From an uncultured Bacteroides sp. (GTDB lineage Bacteria > Bacteroidota > Bacteroidia > Bacteroidales > Bacteroidaceae), in NCBI RefSeq assembly GCF_963675905.1, contig NZ_OY780936.1, forward strand, positions 682,001-746,000: a DNA stretch of 64,000 nt, given 5' to 3'. The notes under the pieces are model-generated. The model ran no database searches. It was not told the origin of the DNA and saw nothing but the letters and a program-made list of their open reading frames with translations. Every line of letters begins with the position of its first letter. The first letter of the stretch is position 1. Position numbers and translations under genes: made by a program. Shown here piece by piece: positions 8,238 through 15,988 of the stretch.

Positions 8238-8317
8238 AAAATTGTTTTTTTGAAACAAAATTGTAAAAATGAAACATACTGGTCTGCAAAAAATAGGCAA
8301 AATTGTTGATTTGAAAC
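8238..8317 (+). promoter_or_regulatory. three 19-bp direct repeats (operator-like) before the pilus operon
   Basis: AAAATTGT-N5-TGAAAC occurs at 8238-8256, 8257-8275 (directly abutting) and 8299-8317 (42 bases after the start of the second). All 14 fixed bases are identical in the three copies and the N5 differs each time. The last copy ends 44 bases before a candidate -7 element, a position suited to an activator of the AraC or response-regulator type. Confidence 0.75.
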
Positions 8318-8361
8318 ATTGAATCGTGTAATAATGAGCCATCTGCTTTTCCTTCATTAAT

Positions 8362-8369
8362 TAATTTTA
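8362..8369 (+). promoter_or_regulatory. candidate weak -7 element of the pilus operon
   Basis: TAATTTTA matches seven of eight positions of TAnnTTTG(-like) consensus, 58 bases before the first pilus-operon gene. No TTTG at -33. A weak promoter would fit dependence on an activator bound at the upstream repeats. Confidence 0.4.
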
Positions 8370-8427
8370 CATACAGAATCTGATACAGCTCAAGAATAAC
8401 ATAATCACAAAATAAAATAAATAAAAA

Positions 8428-9330
8428 ATGGAAAAGAAGATGCTTACCTTGTTTGTTTTGCTTGCTACAGTTACCGGTCTTGTACAAGCACAGCAGACAA
8501 CAGGCGGCGCAGTGGAAAAGGAGACCTTGCTTTGTTTCTACGCCAAAAGCAATGTGTTTATCTTTCCCGGAAATGACAATGAAGCCAATGTTGTCAACAC
8601 CAGCCCGATGGTTGCAGAACAGCAAATCATCGAACAGCCAGAACAAGAGTTACAACCGCCTCGTGAGGGCTTTGCAGAGAAAACTGCCGTGGTTGTAACT
8701 CTGCAGGAACAGCCTTCCCCTTGGTATGTGGGCTTTGGTGGTGGTTTGTCATTTGGACGTACTACATTCGCTTCGTTTGCAATGGACAATACCTATCCAG
8801 GCTTTAACTTGGGTGTACTGAGTGGATATAAAATTAACAAACTACTTTCGGCGGAAGTGTCGCTTGATTACACTAGCATGAAGCTTGGAACGTATGACTG
8901 CTGTCAGAACCTTTGGCTGGGCAAGGACGGTAATCGCTACTTTGCTCCGCTTACGGGTGTAACGAGTTATAAGTATAGCGACCTGACTTCTACAACAAAT
9001 CTTATGGGGCTGGGTGTACACCTTAATTTAGACTTGTTAAGTATCTGGAATAAGGATTCTAAATGGTCGGCACTCGTTTCTCCTGCAATTTACGGAGTGT
9101 ATAGTAACTCCGATGTGAAGCAATTGGATGCCAAAGTCTATACAGCATCTACAATTCATTTTGGTGCAGGGCTTGATCTCGGATTAGGTTATAGGATTAC
9201 TCCCAAGATAGGTCTTCGTTTAACAACAGGTATCAATTATCTGACGGGAGCCATTGACGCTCTTCCTCGCGAAGAACACAAAACAAGTTATGTGTGGAAC
9301 AGTACTCTGAAACTAATCTACAAACTTTGA
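8428..9330 (+). CDS. outer-membrane beta-barrel protein of the pilus operon
   Basis: 300-residue exported protein: signal peptide (cleavage after 'VQAQ', about residue 22), a variable N-terminal stretch to about residue 90, then alternating amphipathic strands typical of an OmpA-like or PorT-like barrel, starting at 'PWYVGFGGGLSFG'. It ends in the strand 'WNSTLKLIYKL'. First gene of a five-gene unit with a FimB/Mfa2-like anchor (5 bases downstream) and fimbrillins. Similar barrels precede type V pilus genes in other Bacteroidales, where they may help assembly. Function here is inferred from context only. Confidence 0.7.
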   Translation: MEKKMLTLFVLLATVTGLVQAQQTTGGAVEKETLLCFYAKSNVFIFPGNDNEANVVNTSPMVAEQQIIEQPEQELQPPREGFAEKTAVVVTLQEQPSPWYVGFGGGLSFGRTTFASFAMDNTYPGFNLGVLSGYKINKLLSAEVSLDYTSMKLGTYDCCQNLWLGKDGNRYFAPLTGVTSYKYSDLTSTTNLMGLGVHLNLDLLSIWNKDSKWSALVSPAIYGVYSNSDVKQLDAKVYTASTIHFGAGLDLGLGYRITPKIGLRLTTGINYLTGAIDALPREEHKTSYVWNSTLKLIYKL

Positions 9331-9335
9331 ATTCA

Positions 9336-10667
9336 ATGAAAAACAAGATAATCTTCTTTATTGCGATGCTTGTTGCTGCGTTGACCGGCTGTGACAAGGA
9401 ACTACATGAAATCCCGACAGATAAACCTACCGATGAGGCAGTGGTAACAGTGAGTCTCAATAAGGATCACACGCAAAACGCACCACTAAATGATGTGCAT
9501 CTCTATTGGTTCAACGAAACCGACAAACTTTACAAACAGGACTACTATTCTTCGATGGAGGATCTGGCACGGGCGCGCATCATCCTTCCCGAAGGGAGTT
9601 ATACTGTTTTTGCGGTTTTGAATGTGGGGGTGAATTTTACTGTGCCTTCATCTCGTACAGCGTTGCCTGATATTGATCTGGGTTCATTTTCTAAATATAT
9701 AAAGGACCAAGAGGCGAACTATACGGATATGCTTACCGGAACGCTGCGCAATGTGGTGAAGAACGGAACTCAGTTGGTTTATGTTGACCTTGAACCTAAA
9801 TCCAATGGTATTAAGTCTGCAACTGTGCAATTGCTGCTCACTATTCCTTCGCCTCACTTGCCAGATTTTGCAACCAAAGCAAGTTCAACCCCTGTTTTGA
9901 GAGGTACGGCGTTTATCTTTAAAAAAGACAGCAAACAACTGTTCGCCATGAAACGGACTATGCTAACACCGACAGGGACAGATGGAGTTTACTCCATGGA
10001 CTTGTCCCTTTTCAAAGGAGAATATGACGTTAACCTGTGGTGTGACTATACGTTTGACGAAACAACCGACAATCACTATATTACTACCGGTCCGGATGTA
10101 ATTACTATTCTATCTAAAGATAAATATACAGCAAACACCGACACTCGCGATGGCTTCTCGAAACGTATTTCACTGACTGTTGCAGAGGAAAACAATAAAC
10201 CGCAAAACGTGGAAATGAATCGACCATTGGCGAAATACCGCCTGGTGGCTACCGATGTGGCGAAGTATGAAGCTCAACGTTTACAGAAAGGACTTCCGGC
10301 ATTTGCAGACCTTCGGGTGTTTATCGGTTACGAAGGCTTCTTGCCGAGTGCATACAACATTACCGAATCGAAACTCGCCGATGCTAAAGAGGGTTATTTC
10401 TATTACTCCACACTGACGGACATTACCCCAATCGATGCGACTTTCGCCAAGGATTATGTATTGGTGAATGGTACGGAGTCGTCCGTTGTGGTAACAATCC
10501 TGTTTAAGGATGCTGCGGGTAATACCATTAGTGGTGTGCGGGGTGTGAAGATTGCCTACCGCGCCGGGCAACTTACAACCGTAAGTGGAGATTTCCTTAC
10601 GGCTGGTTTGGGTAACGGCGTTACCATCGACACAGAGTGGAGTGGTGATCATAATGTGGAATTTTAA
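9336..10667 (+). CDS. FimB/Mfa2-like lipoprotein (pilus anchor)
   Basis: 443-residue lipoprotein; lipobox 'LTGC' with C19 as the lipidated residue. The start at 9336 gives a normal signal peptide, whereas the upstream in-frame start overlaps the previous gene and would add 14 hydrophilic residues. The body has two beta-rich transthyretin-like segments with phrases typical of Mfa2/FimB relatives ('VVTVSLNKD', 'LPEGSYTVFAVLN', 'MNRPLAKYRLVATDV'). In Porphyromonas the corresponding proteins anchor and cap the fibre at the cell surface and set its length. It lies between the barrel gene and three fimbrillins. Possible DUF5119-type member; not certain. Confidence 0.75.
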   Translation: MKNKIIFFIAMLVAALTGCDKELHEIPTDKPTDEAVVTVSLNKDHTQNAPLNDVHLYWFNETDKLYKQDYYSSMEDLARARIILPEGSYTVFAVLNVGVNFTVPSSRTALPDIDLGSFSKYIKDQEANYTDMLTGTLRNVVKNGTQLVYVDLEPKSNGIKSATVQLLLTIPSPHLPDFATKASSTPVLRGTAFIFKKDSKQLFAMKRTMLTPTGTDGVYSMDLSLFKGEYDVNLWCDYTFDETTDNHYITTGPDVITILSKDKYTANTDTRDGFSKRISLTVAEENNKPQNVEMNRPLAKYRLVATDVAKYEAQRLQKGLPAFADLRVFIGYEGFLPSAYNITESKLADAKEGYFYYSTLTDITPIDATFAKDYVLVNGTESSVVVTILFKDAAGNTISGVRGVKIAYRAGQLTTVSGDFLTAGLGNGVTIDTEWSGDHNVEF

Positions 10668-10679
10668 TAAGATATAGTG

Positions 10680-12059
10680 ATGAAGAAGATTCTACATATA
10701 ATGTTTGCAGTGGCAACTATACTTGCAAGCTGCTCTAAAGAGGAGAACAGCGGTGAACAGATTGCTGATGAACGTGAAGTAACTATCTCGGCTATACCCG
10801 AAGTGTCGATGGCTGATGAGCCGGATATGAAAAGCGTCCAGACACGTGGTACTGTTACCTGTAACCGATATATAATTGAACTATATGCAGATGCGGATTA
10901 TAACACCATGGTAGGCACACAGCAAAGTACTACTGATGGCAATTTTACGCTGACCTTGGAGCGTTCGAAAACTTATTATGCCTTGCTTTGGGCGGATAAT
11001 AACGCTTCGGCTATTTATGATGTAACAAGTCTGAAAGCTGTTACGCTGAAAACCGGACAATTGCCCGCAGAGGCTTTTTATGGCAAACTCACCATTGCGG
11101 GTAATCTGGCAAATTATGATGTGTCGCTTAAGCGTGCAGTGGCAAAGCTAAACTTAAACGAAACCAACAATCTGCTGAAAGGTTCGGTAACAGTAAAGTA
11201 TAACCAGAAACCGACATTCAATGTTACTAATAGCACAACATCCGGAACAGATGTCAGTCTTACTAAAACAGTTACATTGACTGCCGACGTTACAGGTACT
11301 AAAGTGGCTCCCGTAACGCTTAACACTAATCAGCCTATCTATGTGCTTGCATCAACAGTTGCTACAGATGTCGATTATACTTTTCAGTATAAGTATGCAA
11401 CTGAAAGTTCTCCCGAATTGGAGTTTACTGTTACTGCTCCCGTACAAGCGAATTACAATACGAATATCAAGGGCGATTTTTTGGTACCCGATCCGAGGGC
11501 AAGAGCTGGTTACTTTTATTATAAGGATAGAACATGGTCGAGAAACAATAATGCTACCACTGATAATCCTGTTATCGGTATTATATGTGCTGTCAATACG
11601 GATGGATATAGTGGCAAAATAATTTCGCTTGATGAAGCAAAACTGGCTTGGAACCCCGATGGTACCAAGGTTTCAGGAACGGAAGGTACTACAGATGGTG
11701 CGGCCAATACAGCAGTCTTTACATCTTATAGCGGCTATTCAGCAACAAAATTCCCTTGCGTGGCATGGTGTGTAGCTAAGAATACGTCGGCGATAACAGG
11801 AATCAAATGGTATGTACCGGCAATAGATGAGTTGACGGCCATATATTTTGTAAAATTCAAAATATTTACAGCATTAGGTAAAGTTAGCGGTGCGACGATC
11901 ATCAATGAATATGAGATGTATTTTTCCTCTACACAATCGCTCTATATGACTACACTCATGTGGGCTTATAAATTAACTAGTCCTGTAATGCAAGGCGGAG
12001 TAGATAAGACCACTGCATATAAAATACGAGCTATGTCTGCTTTTAAATCAACTATCTAA
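10680..12059 (+). CDS. fimbrillin lipoprotein with C-terminal Lcl/DUF1566-like domain, copy 1
   Basis: 459-residue lipoprotein: 'LASC' lipobox with C18, a short linker, then 'VQTR' (R56), which matches the arginine cleaved by trypsin-like proteases during type V pilin maturation. A two-domain fimbrillin body of the DUF6562 type follows (to about residue 270). After 'DPRARAGYFYY' comes an extra domain of about 185 residues with 'CVAWCVAKNTSAITGIKWYVPAIDELT' and a C-terminus 'MYFSSTQ...YKIRAMSAF'. The latter resembles Lcl/DUF1566 C-type-lectin-like folds ('W.LPS..EL', 'YWSST', 'VRAV'). It is likely a tip or accessory pilin with a binding domain. The ATG at 10680 is chosen over the adjacent GTG at 10677. 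Confidence 0.8.
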   Translation: MKKILHIMFAVATILASCSKEENSGEQIADEREVTISAIPEVSMADEPDMKSVQTRGTVTCNRYIIELYADADYNTMVGTQQSTTDGNFTLTLERSKTYYALLWADNNASAIYDVTSLKAVTLKTGQLPAEAFYGKLTIAGNLANYDVSLKRAVAKLNLNETNNLLKGSVTVKYNQKPTFNVTNSTTSGTDVSLTKTVTLTADVTGTKVAPVTLNTNQPIYVLASTVATDVDYTFQYKYATESSPELEFTVTAPVQANYNTNIKGDFLVPDPRARAGYFYYKDRTWSRNNNATTDNPVIGIICAVNTDGYSGKIISLDEAKLAWNPDGTKVSGTEGTTDGAANTAVFTSYSGYSATKFPCVAWCVAKNTSAITGIKWYVPAIDELTAIYFVKFKIFTALGKVSGATIINEYEMYFSSTQSLYMTTLMWAYKLTSPVMQGGVDKTTAYKIRAMSAFKSTI

Positions 12060-12146
12060 ATTGTTTAAAATCAGCGTGTTTGTTTACTTGAAAAAATAAT
12101 TAATAAAATGAATCATATAAAATATCATCAAATAAATCTCAGAACA

Positions 12147-13571
12147 ATGAAAAGAAAATTTTTACTGGCACTGACAGGTATCGCAGTTATCCTGGCAAGT
12201 TGTAACAAGGAAGAGGTTGGGACAGCGGACAGCAACCCGGCAACAAAAAAGAGTTTCACGGTAAACGTGGATAACGGAGTACAGACTCGTGCGGATGTCA
12301 CCGATCTAACTCGTTATGTAATGGAGGTTTACGAAGGAGCTACAGCAACGGGTACGCCTGAAGTACACAAGGAGCAGGCTACTGGAGTGTTCAACAATGT
12401 GATTCTTAAAGATGGACAGACATATACCGTACTTTTTTGGGCGGACTATGGCTCGCCATCTACTGACGGCACTAACCCTGCTGCCAATGAATACAACGCT
12501 TCCGATCTTAAAGCGGCACGGGTTGCAGATGGTAAACAGGCAACTAAAGTTGCTTTTGCCGGAACAAGCAAGTTTACCGTGGGCACGGACAATGAAGATG
12601 TTTATACAGCTGTAAAGCTTACACACGCCGTTGCACAGGTTAATTTCAAGCAGAACGAAGCGTTGACTTCTGATGTAAATACGCTTGTGGTGAAGTACCC
12701 CGAAAGTTATTCACTCAATGTAGATGATATGAGCGTAACTAAAATTGCCGGTGAGGTGAGCCACTCGTTTACTTATAATAGTAAAGAGGTAGGTACGCTT
12801 GGTACTAGCTACATAATTGCAGCTACAGGTACAACTAAAACTGTCATGGATATTACTGCCACGATGACTTCGGGTGGTGCAACGAATAGCAAGGCTGTTA
12901 CTGCTATACCTTTTGAATGCAACTATCGTACGAATATTTATGGTGCTTATTCTAACCTATATAACTCCACGCTTTCTGTAACTTGTGACACCCAGTGGGA
13001 AACAACCAATCAGGAAGTTACATTTCCGGTAGCTCCTCAGGTGGGCGACTATTTTTATAGCGACAAAACATATTCCAAAAACCTAAATACAGGTAAAACC
13101 CTGATTGGTATTGTGTTTTGGGTAAATTCTGCAGATCCGTTTAAAGGTAAAATTGTTTCGTCAGATCAAGGATATCTCTTGGCTTGGAGCACGGAGAACG
13201 TTTTGATTCCAGGAGCAAAAAGTGAAACGGATGGTGCGGCTAATACTGCAGCCATTACTTCATATAGCGGTTATACAGCAGCAAAATATCCCGCAGTGGC
13301 ATGGTGTGTAGCCAAGAATACACCAGCAATAGCTGGAATTAATTGGTATATGCCTGCACAAGCAGAAGTGGAAACATTGAATGCAAACTATGATGCAGTA
13401 TATAATGCATCGATAAAGCTTGGTTACGATTTGAGATTACGTTATGATGGCTATTATTGGTCGTCCACTAATGATACTGATGCACTAGCATTGCTGTATT
13501 ATTTCCATCACTACCGACTCTCCGTAGAAAAGAAATTTACCTATTTTGTTCGTGCAGTGTCCACTTTTTAA
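12147..13571 (+). CDS. fimbrillin lipoprotein with C-terminal Lcl/DUF1566-like domain, copy 2
   Basis: 474-residue lipoprotein ('LASC', C19) with the maturation-type site 'VQTR' (R48), a DUF6562-like fimbrillin body to about residue 290, and a C-terminal Lcl-like domain beginning at 'GDYFYSDKTYSK'. The domain shares a nearly identical core with its neighbour ('DGAANTA', 'AVAWCVAKNT.AI.GI.WY.PA..E'), but the final 40 residues between 'YYWSST' and 'VRAVSTF' differ strongly. The start at 12147 gives a proper lipoprotein signal; the upstream ATG at 12108 would add a charged leader. This pattern of constant frame and variable end suits a ligand-binding adhesin. Confidence 0.8.
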   Translation: MKRKFLLALTGIAVILASCNKEEVGTADSNPATKKSFTVNVDNGVQTRADVTDLTRYVMEVYEGATATGTPEVHKEQATGVFNNVILKDGQTYTVLFWADYGSPSTDGTNPAANEYNASDLKAARVADGKQATKVAFAGTSKFTVGTDNEDVYTAVKLTHAVAQVNFKQNEALTSDVNTLVVKYPESYSLNVDDMSVTKIAGEVSHSFTYNSKEVGTLGTSYIIAATGTTKTVMDITATMTSGGATNSKAVTAIPFECNYRTNIYGAYSNLYNSTLSVTCDTQWETTNQEVTFPVAPQVGDYFYSDKTYSKNLNTGKTLIGIVFWVNSADPFKGKIVSSDQGYLLAWSTENVLIPGAKSETDGAANTAAITSYSGYTAAKYPAVAWCVAKNTPAIAGINWYMPAQAEVETLNANYDAVYNASIKLGYDLRLRYDGYYWSSTNDTDALALLYYFHHYRLSVEKKFTYFVRAVSTF

Positions 13572-13640
13572 CTATTTATCAATTTAACTATTTAGAATAG
13601 CGGGTACAACCGCAAAATAAACATCTAAAATTATAAAACA

Positions 13641-14495
13641 ATGAAACGATACCTTTATATAGTATGTGCGATGCTCATGGGAGTATTTGCATCATGCAGC
13701 AAGAACGAAATTGGAGGCAATGATGCCGACTCTACCGGAACTGTTGTTCTGAAAGTTACCGCTGATGAGGGCATACAAACCCGTGGGATAACCGAAAAAC
13801 GCTACGTGATTGAGGTTTACACAGACGATACTTATGCAACTGCAGCCAATGTTTTTACCGATGGTACCAACAAAGCCATTAATGCAACAGGAGAATTCCA
13901 GATGGTTCTTGATCGCACTAAGGAATATTATTGCCTACTGTGGGCAGACGATAGTGGTTCGGAAATCTACAAAGTAAACGATCTGAAAGCTGTTACTTTG
14001 CAAGAGGGAGAGAAGCCGGTTGAGGCATGGCACGGTAAATACAAAATTGAAGCAGGGAAAAATGCTACACTTTCTACACAACTTAAGCGTGCAGTGTCCA
14101 AACTTTCTTTATTGGAGACCGGGACAATCCTGCCAAGTTCATCCCTTAAAGTAGAATTTAACCAATCGAACGTATTCAATGTAGCTACAACTGCAGCATC
14201 AGGCACAGTTGCCCGCATTGAGACTATCAATCTTTCCATGGGCACTACAGGAACAAAAGATGCTCCCGTAAAACTTAATAATGCAGATATCTTCGTGTTG
14301 TCAAGCGTAGCCGGAAGTGTAACCGACTTGACCTTTACAATGAGTATGAACGGTACTTCCGAGCCTTCATTCAGTGTAACCAATGTGCCCTTGCAAACCA
14401 ATTATAATACCAATGTCAAAGGACACTATACTTCGCTCACATCATCTACCTTTACCGTTACTTGCGACGACCAATGGATAATATACGACGAATAA
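13641..14495 (+). CDS. fimbrillin lipoprotein (short, no lectin-like domain)
   Basis: 284-residue lipoprotein: 'FASC' lipobox with C19, 'IQTR' (R48) as the likely protease site freeing the donor-strand groove, then a DUF6562-type fimbrillin body similar to the two upstream genes ('YCLLWADD', 'LKAVTL', 'LKRAVSKL', 'TNYNTNVKG'). It stops at 'VTCDDQWIIYDE', where the two neighbours continue into their extra domain. It may therefore be the repeating shaft subunit while the longer genes encode tip or side subunits. Last gene of the operon; a bidirectional terminator follows. Confidence 0.8.
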   Translation: MKRYLYIVCAMLMGVFASCSKNEIGGNDADSTGTVVLKVTADEGIQTRGITEKRYVIEVYTDDTYATAANVFTDGTNKAINATGEFQMVLDRTKEYYCLLWADDSGSEIYKVNDLKAVTLQEGEKPVEAWHGKYKIEAGKNATLSTQLKRAVSKLSLLETGTILPSSSLKVEFNQSNVFNVATTAASGTVARIETINLSMGTTGTKDAPVKLNNADIFVLSSVAGSVTDLTFTMSMNGTSEPSFSVTNVPLQTNYNTNVKGHYTSLTSSTFTVTCDDQWIIYDE

Positions 14496-14590
14496 GATGA
14501 TTAATGTAGGGTGTCCACAGTGTGATTATGTTTATATACTGTTCGGACTGCCTCTACTTTTTAATTAGTTGATCATTAAAAAGTAAAATA

Positions 14591-14634
14591 AAAAAATAGA
14601 GAATCAAATATTAGCTTTTGGTTCTCTATTTTTT
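14591..14634. terminator. bidirectional terminator between pilus operon and HU gene
   Basis: 15-bp stem (14591-14605 with 14620-14634, one wobble), flanked by A-run and T-run. It can end transcription from both sides of two convergent units. Confidence 0.9.
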
Positions 14635-14709
14635 TGTTCGTTCTGTATCTGTATATTTATAAGAATGCAAAAGACTTTTAATAAAGTGTTTCACCATTCT
14701 TCACCCGAC

Positions 14710-15312
14710 TTATTTCTTTGGAGCCCGTAGAAAAATCATCTGATTTCTGTGACCACTTGAAATGAGGATTCCCTGGTTTACAAACTCTTTTAAATCCTTC
14801 ATTGCATTATTCTTTAATAGCCCTGTAAGTTTTGTGTAGTCTGTCCGGGTGATGTAAGTATTCTCATCCAGATATTTATCAAGCAAACTTCTTCGTTCTT
14901 CTTCACTAAGCTTTGCCGATGTTTGGAACCCTCTGCTAGAACGTTCCAAATCTCCACGCGTATTTTTCTTAAGCCAGGCAGAAGCGCGAAAGTTTACATT
15001 ATCAAATTCAACAGAAGCCGCGCGTATTTCATCCTTCTCCATTACCGGGCGAGCTTTTAGTTTGGCCGAAAAATAGCCAATATTTCCAAGTTCCACATTA
15101 TATCCATTCTTCAGATGAGTTGCCATTTTCTCAGCCAGCGCACTAATTGCGCCCTCAAGATCGGCTACAGTAAAAGTTGTTCCCGAAGAGATATCCTCTA
15201 GCAATTCGCGCGAAGTAATTGTTCCTTTCGATACGATGCGTGCGTATAATGGTTGTTTCTTTCCGTCTTTCTTAGGGTTTGGGTTCTCTCTTAAATCATA
15301 GGTTGCTGCCAT
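14710..15312 (-). CDS. HU-HIG family DNA-binding protein
   Basis: 200-residue HU-like protein. The first 120 residues match the HU-HIG domain common in Bacteroidales ('LYARIVSKGTITSRELLEDIS', then 'VELGNIGYFSAKLKARPV', the DNA-binding arm region). The C-terminal 80 residues form a basic helical extension ('RSLLDKYLDENTYITRTDYTKLTG') resembling a winged-helix tail. It is a nucleoid-type or regulatory DNA binder. It converges on the pilus operon across a shared terminator. Its own leader of about 140 nt carries the 22-bp tandem array at 15357-15444, so autoregulation through those repeats is a reasonable guess. Confidence 0.88.
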   Translation of the reverse strand: MAATYDLRENPNPKKDGKKQPLYARIVSKGTITSRELLEDISSGTTFTVADLEGAISALAEKMATHLKNGYNVELGNIGYFSAKLKARPVMEKDEIRAASVEFDNVNFRASAWLKKNTRGDLERSSRGFQTSAKLSEEERRSLLDKYLDENTYITRTDYTKLTGLLKNNAMKDLKEFVNQGILISSGHRNQMIFLRAPKK

Positions 15313-15356
15313 AGTATTTTATTTAGTTAATTATTAGATTTTTACTTCAGAACTAA

Positions 15357-15444
15357 GTAAGCCTTCGGCCGAGAACCGATAAGCCCTCGGTCGAGAACTT
15401 ATGGGTCTTTATTCATGAACTCATAGGCACTCTGTCGAGGGCTT
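15357..15444. repeat. four 22-bp quasi-palindromic tandem repeats in the HU leader
   Basis: Exact 22-bp periodicity: units 15357-15378, 15379-15400, 15401-15422 and 15423-15444. Units 1, 2 and 4 share a core like TAAGCCCTCGGTCGAGAACT; unit 3 is degenerate. Each good unit is nearly self-complementary. In addition, TAAGCCCTCG (15380-15389) can pair with CGAGGGCTTA (15437-15446). The array is transcribed as part of the HU-HIG leader if the promoter at 15460-15491 is right. There are no spacers, so it is not a CRISPR array. Confidence 0.85.
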
Positions 15445-15459
15445 ACTTATATTCTTTTA

Positions 15460-15491
15460 CAAATATAGTAAAACTATTTCATTTATGCAAA
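15460..15491 (-). promoter_or_regulatory. promoter of the HU-HIG gene
   Basis: On the minus strand: TTTG (15491-15488), 20 bases, TATATTTG (15467-15460), a full match to the Bacteroidetes promoter consensus. Start of transcription near 15453 gives a leader of about 140 nt containing the 22-bp array. Confidence 0.75.
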
Positions 15492-15596
15492 TGTGTCTAT
15501 AATTGCTTATGATTCATCGCTTTAGATGAATTATATTTCCTGAAAGAAGTTGTAAAGACAATATTTGATACTGATATATGTAAGAATGTAGAATGC

Positions 15597-15728
15597 AATA
15601 GCAGATGTAACTGTTTAGTGGAAGATAAACGAGATTAAGTAGCAGATAATTTTCTATCTGCCACTAGTTGAAAGTGCTTACTGTAAGGCTTTTTGTGCAA
15701 TTTGGTAGCAGATGTGGGAGATGATTTT
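15597..15728. repeat. right cluster of AGTGGAAGATAA / AGTAGCAGATA motifs
   Basis: Copies of the motif family seen at 7536-7660: TAGCAGATGTAA, TTAGTGGAAGATAAA, AAGTAGCAGATAA, TATCTGCCACTAG and GGTAGCAGATGTGGGAGATG. The last resembles the reverse complement of 7536-7560, so the 8 kb between the clusters is framed by related inverted sequences. A 73-codon reading frame here (15693-15914) is judged non-coding. Bases 15729-15988 show nothing else. Confidence 0.6.
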
Positions 15729-15988
15729 GCGAAAATGTTTTTTTTCTTGGTTATTTTGATTTTTCTAGCCATAAATTCAACCTGGCTTCAATTTCGCGCG
15801 AAGGTAATCGGTTGTTTATGCTACTTAGTTCAGTTAGTTTTTTACCGGCAATATGCAATATTCTCCATTATACTAAGCTTAGTGACAATTTCAATTCTTG
15901 AATTGGAGCATTAAGTAATACTGATGCTTTTGATAATGAAATTCTTCTTACATCATATCTCATTCTCCAAAACCTTAAATATGATTTT

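Noticed and set aside
10680-13571. A complete diversity-generating retroelement
   Set aside because: No reverse transcriptase, Avd-like gene or template repeat is visible in the window; only the target-like ends are seen.
15357-15444. CRISPR array
   Set aside because: Units are directly adjacent with no spacers, and no cas gene is present; same reasoning for 45786-45873.
15693-15914. 73-codon hydrophobic reading frame
   Set aside because: Begins inside the repeat cluster, has no promoter or Shine-Dalgarno and no recognisable family.
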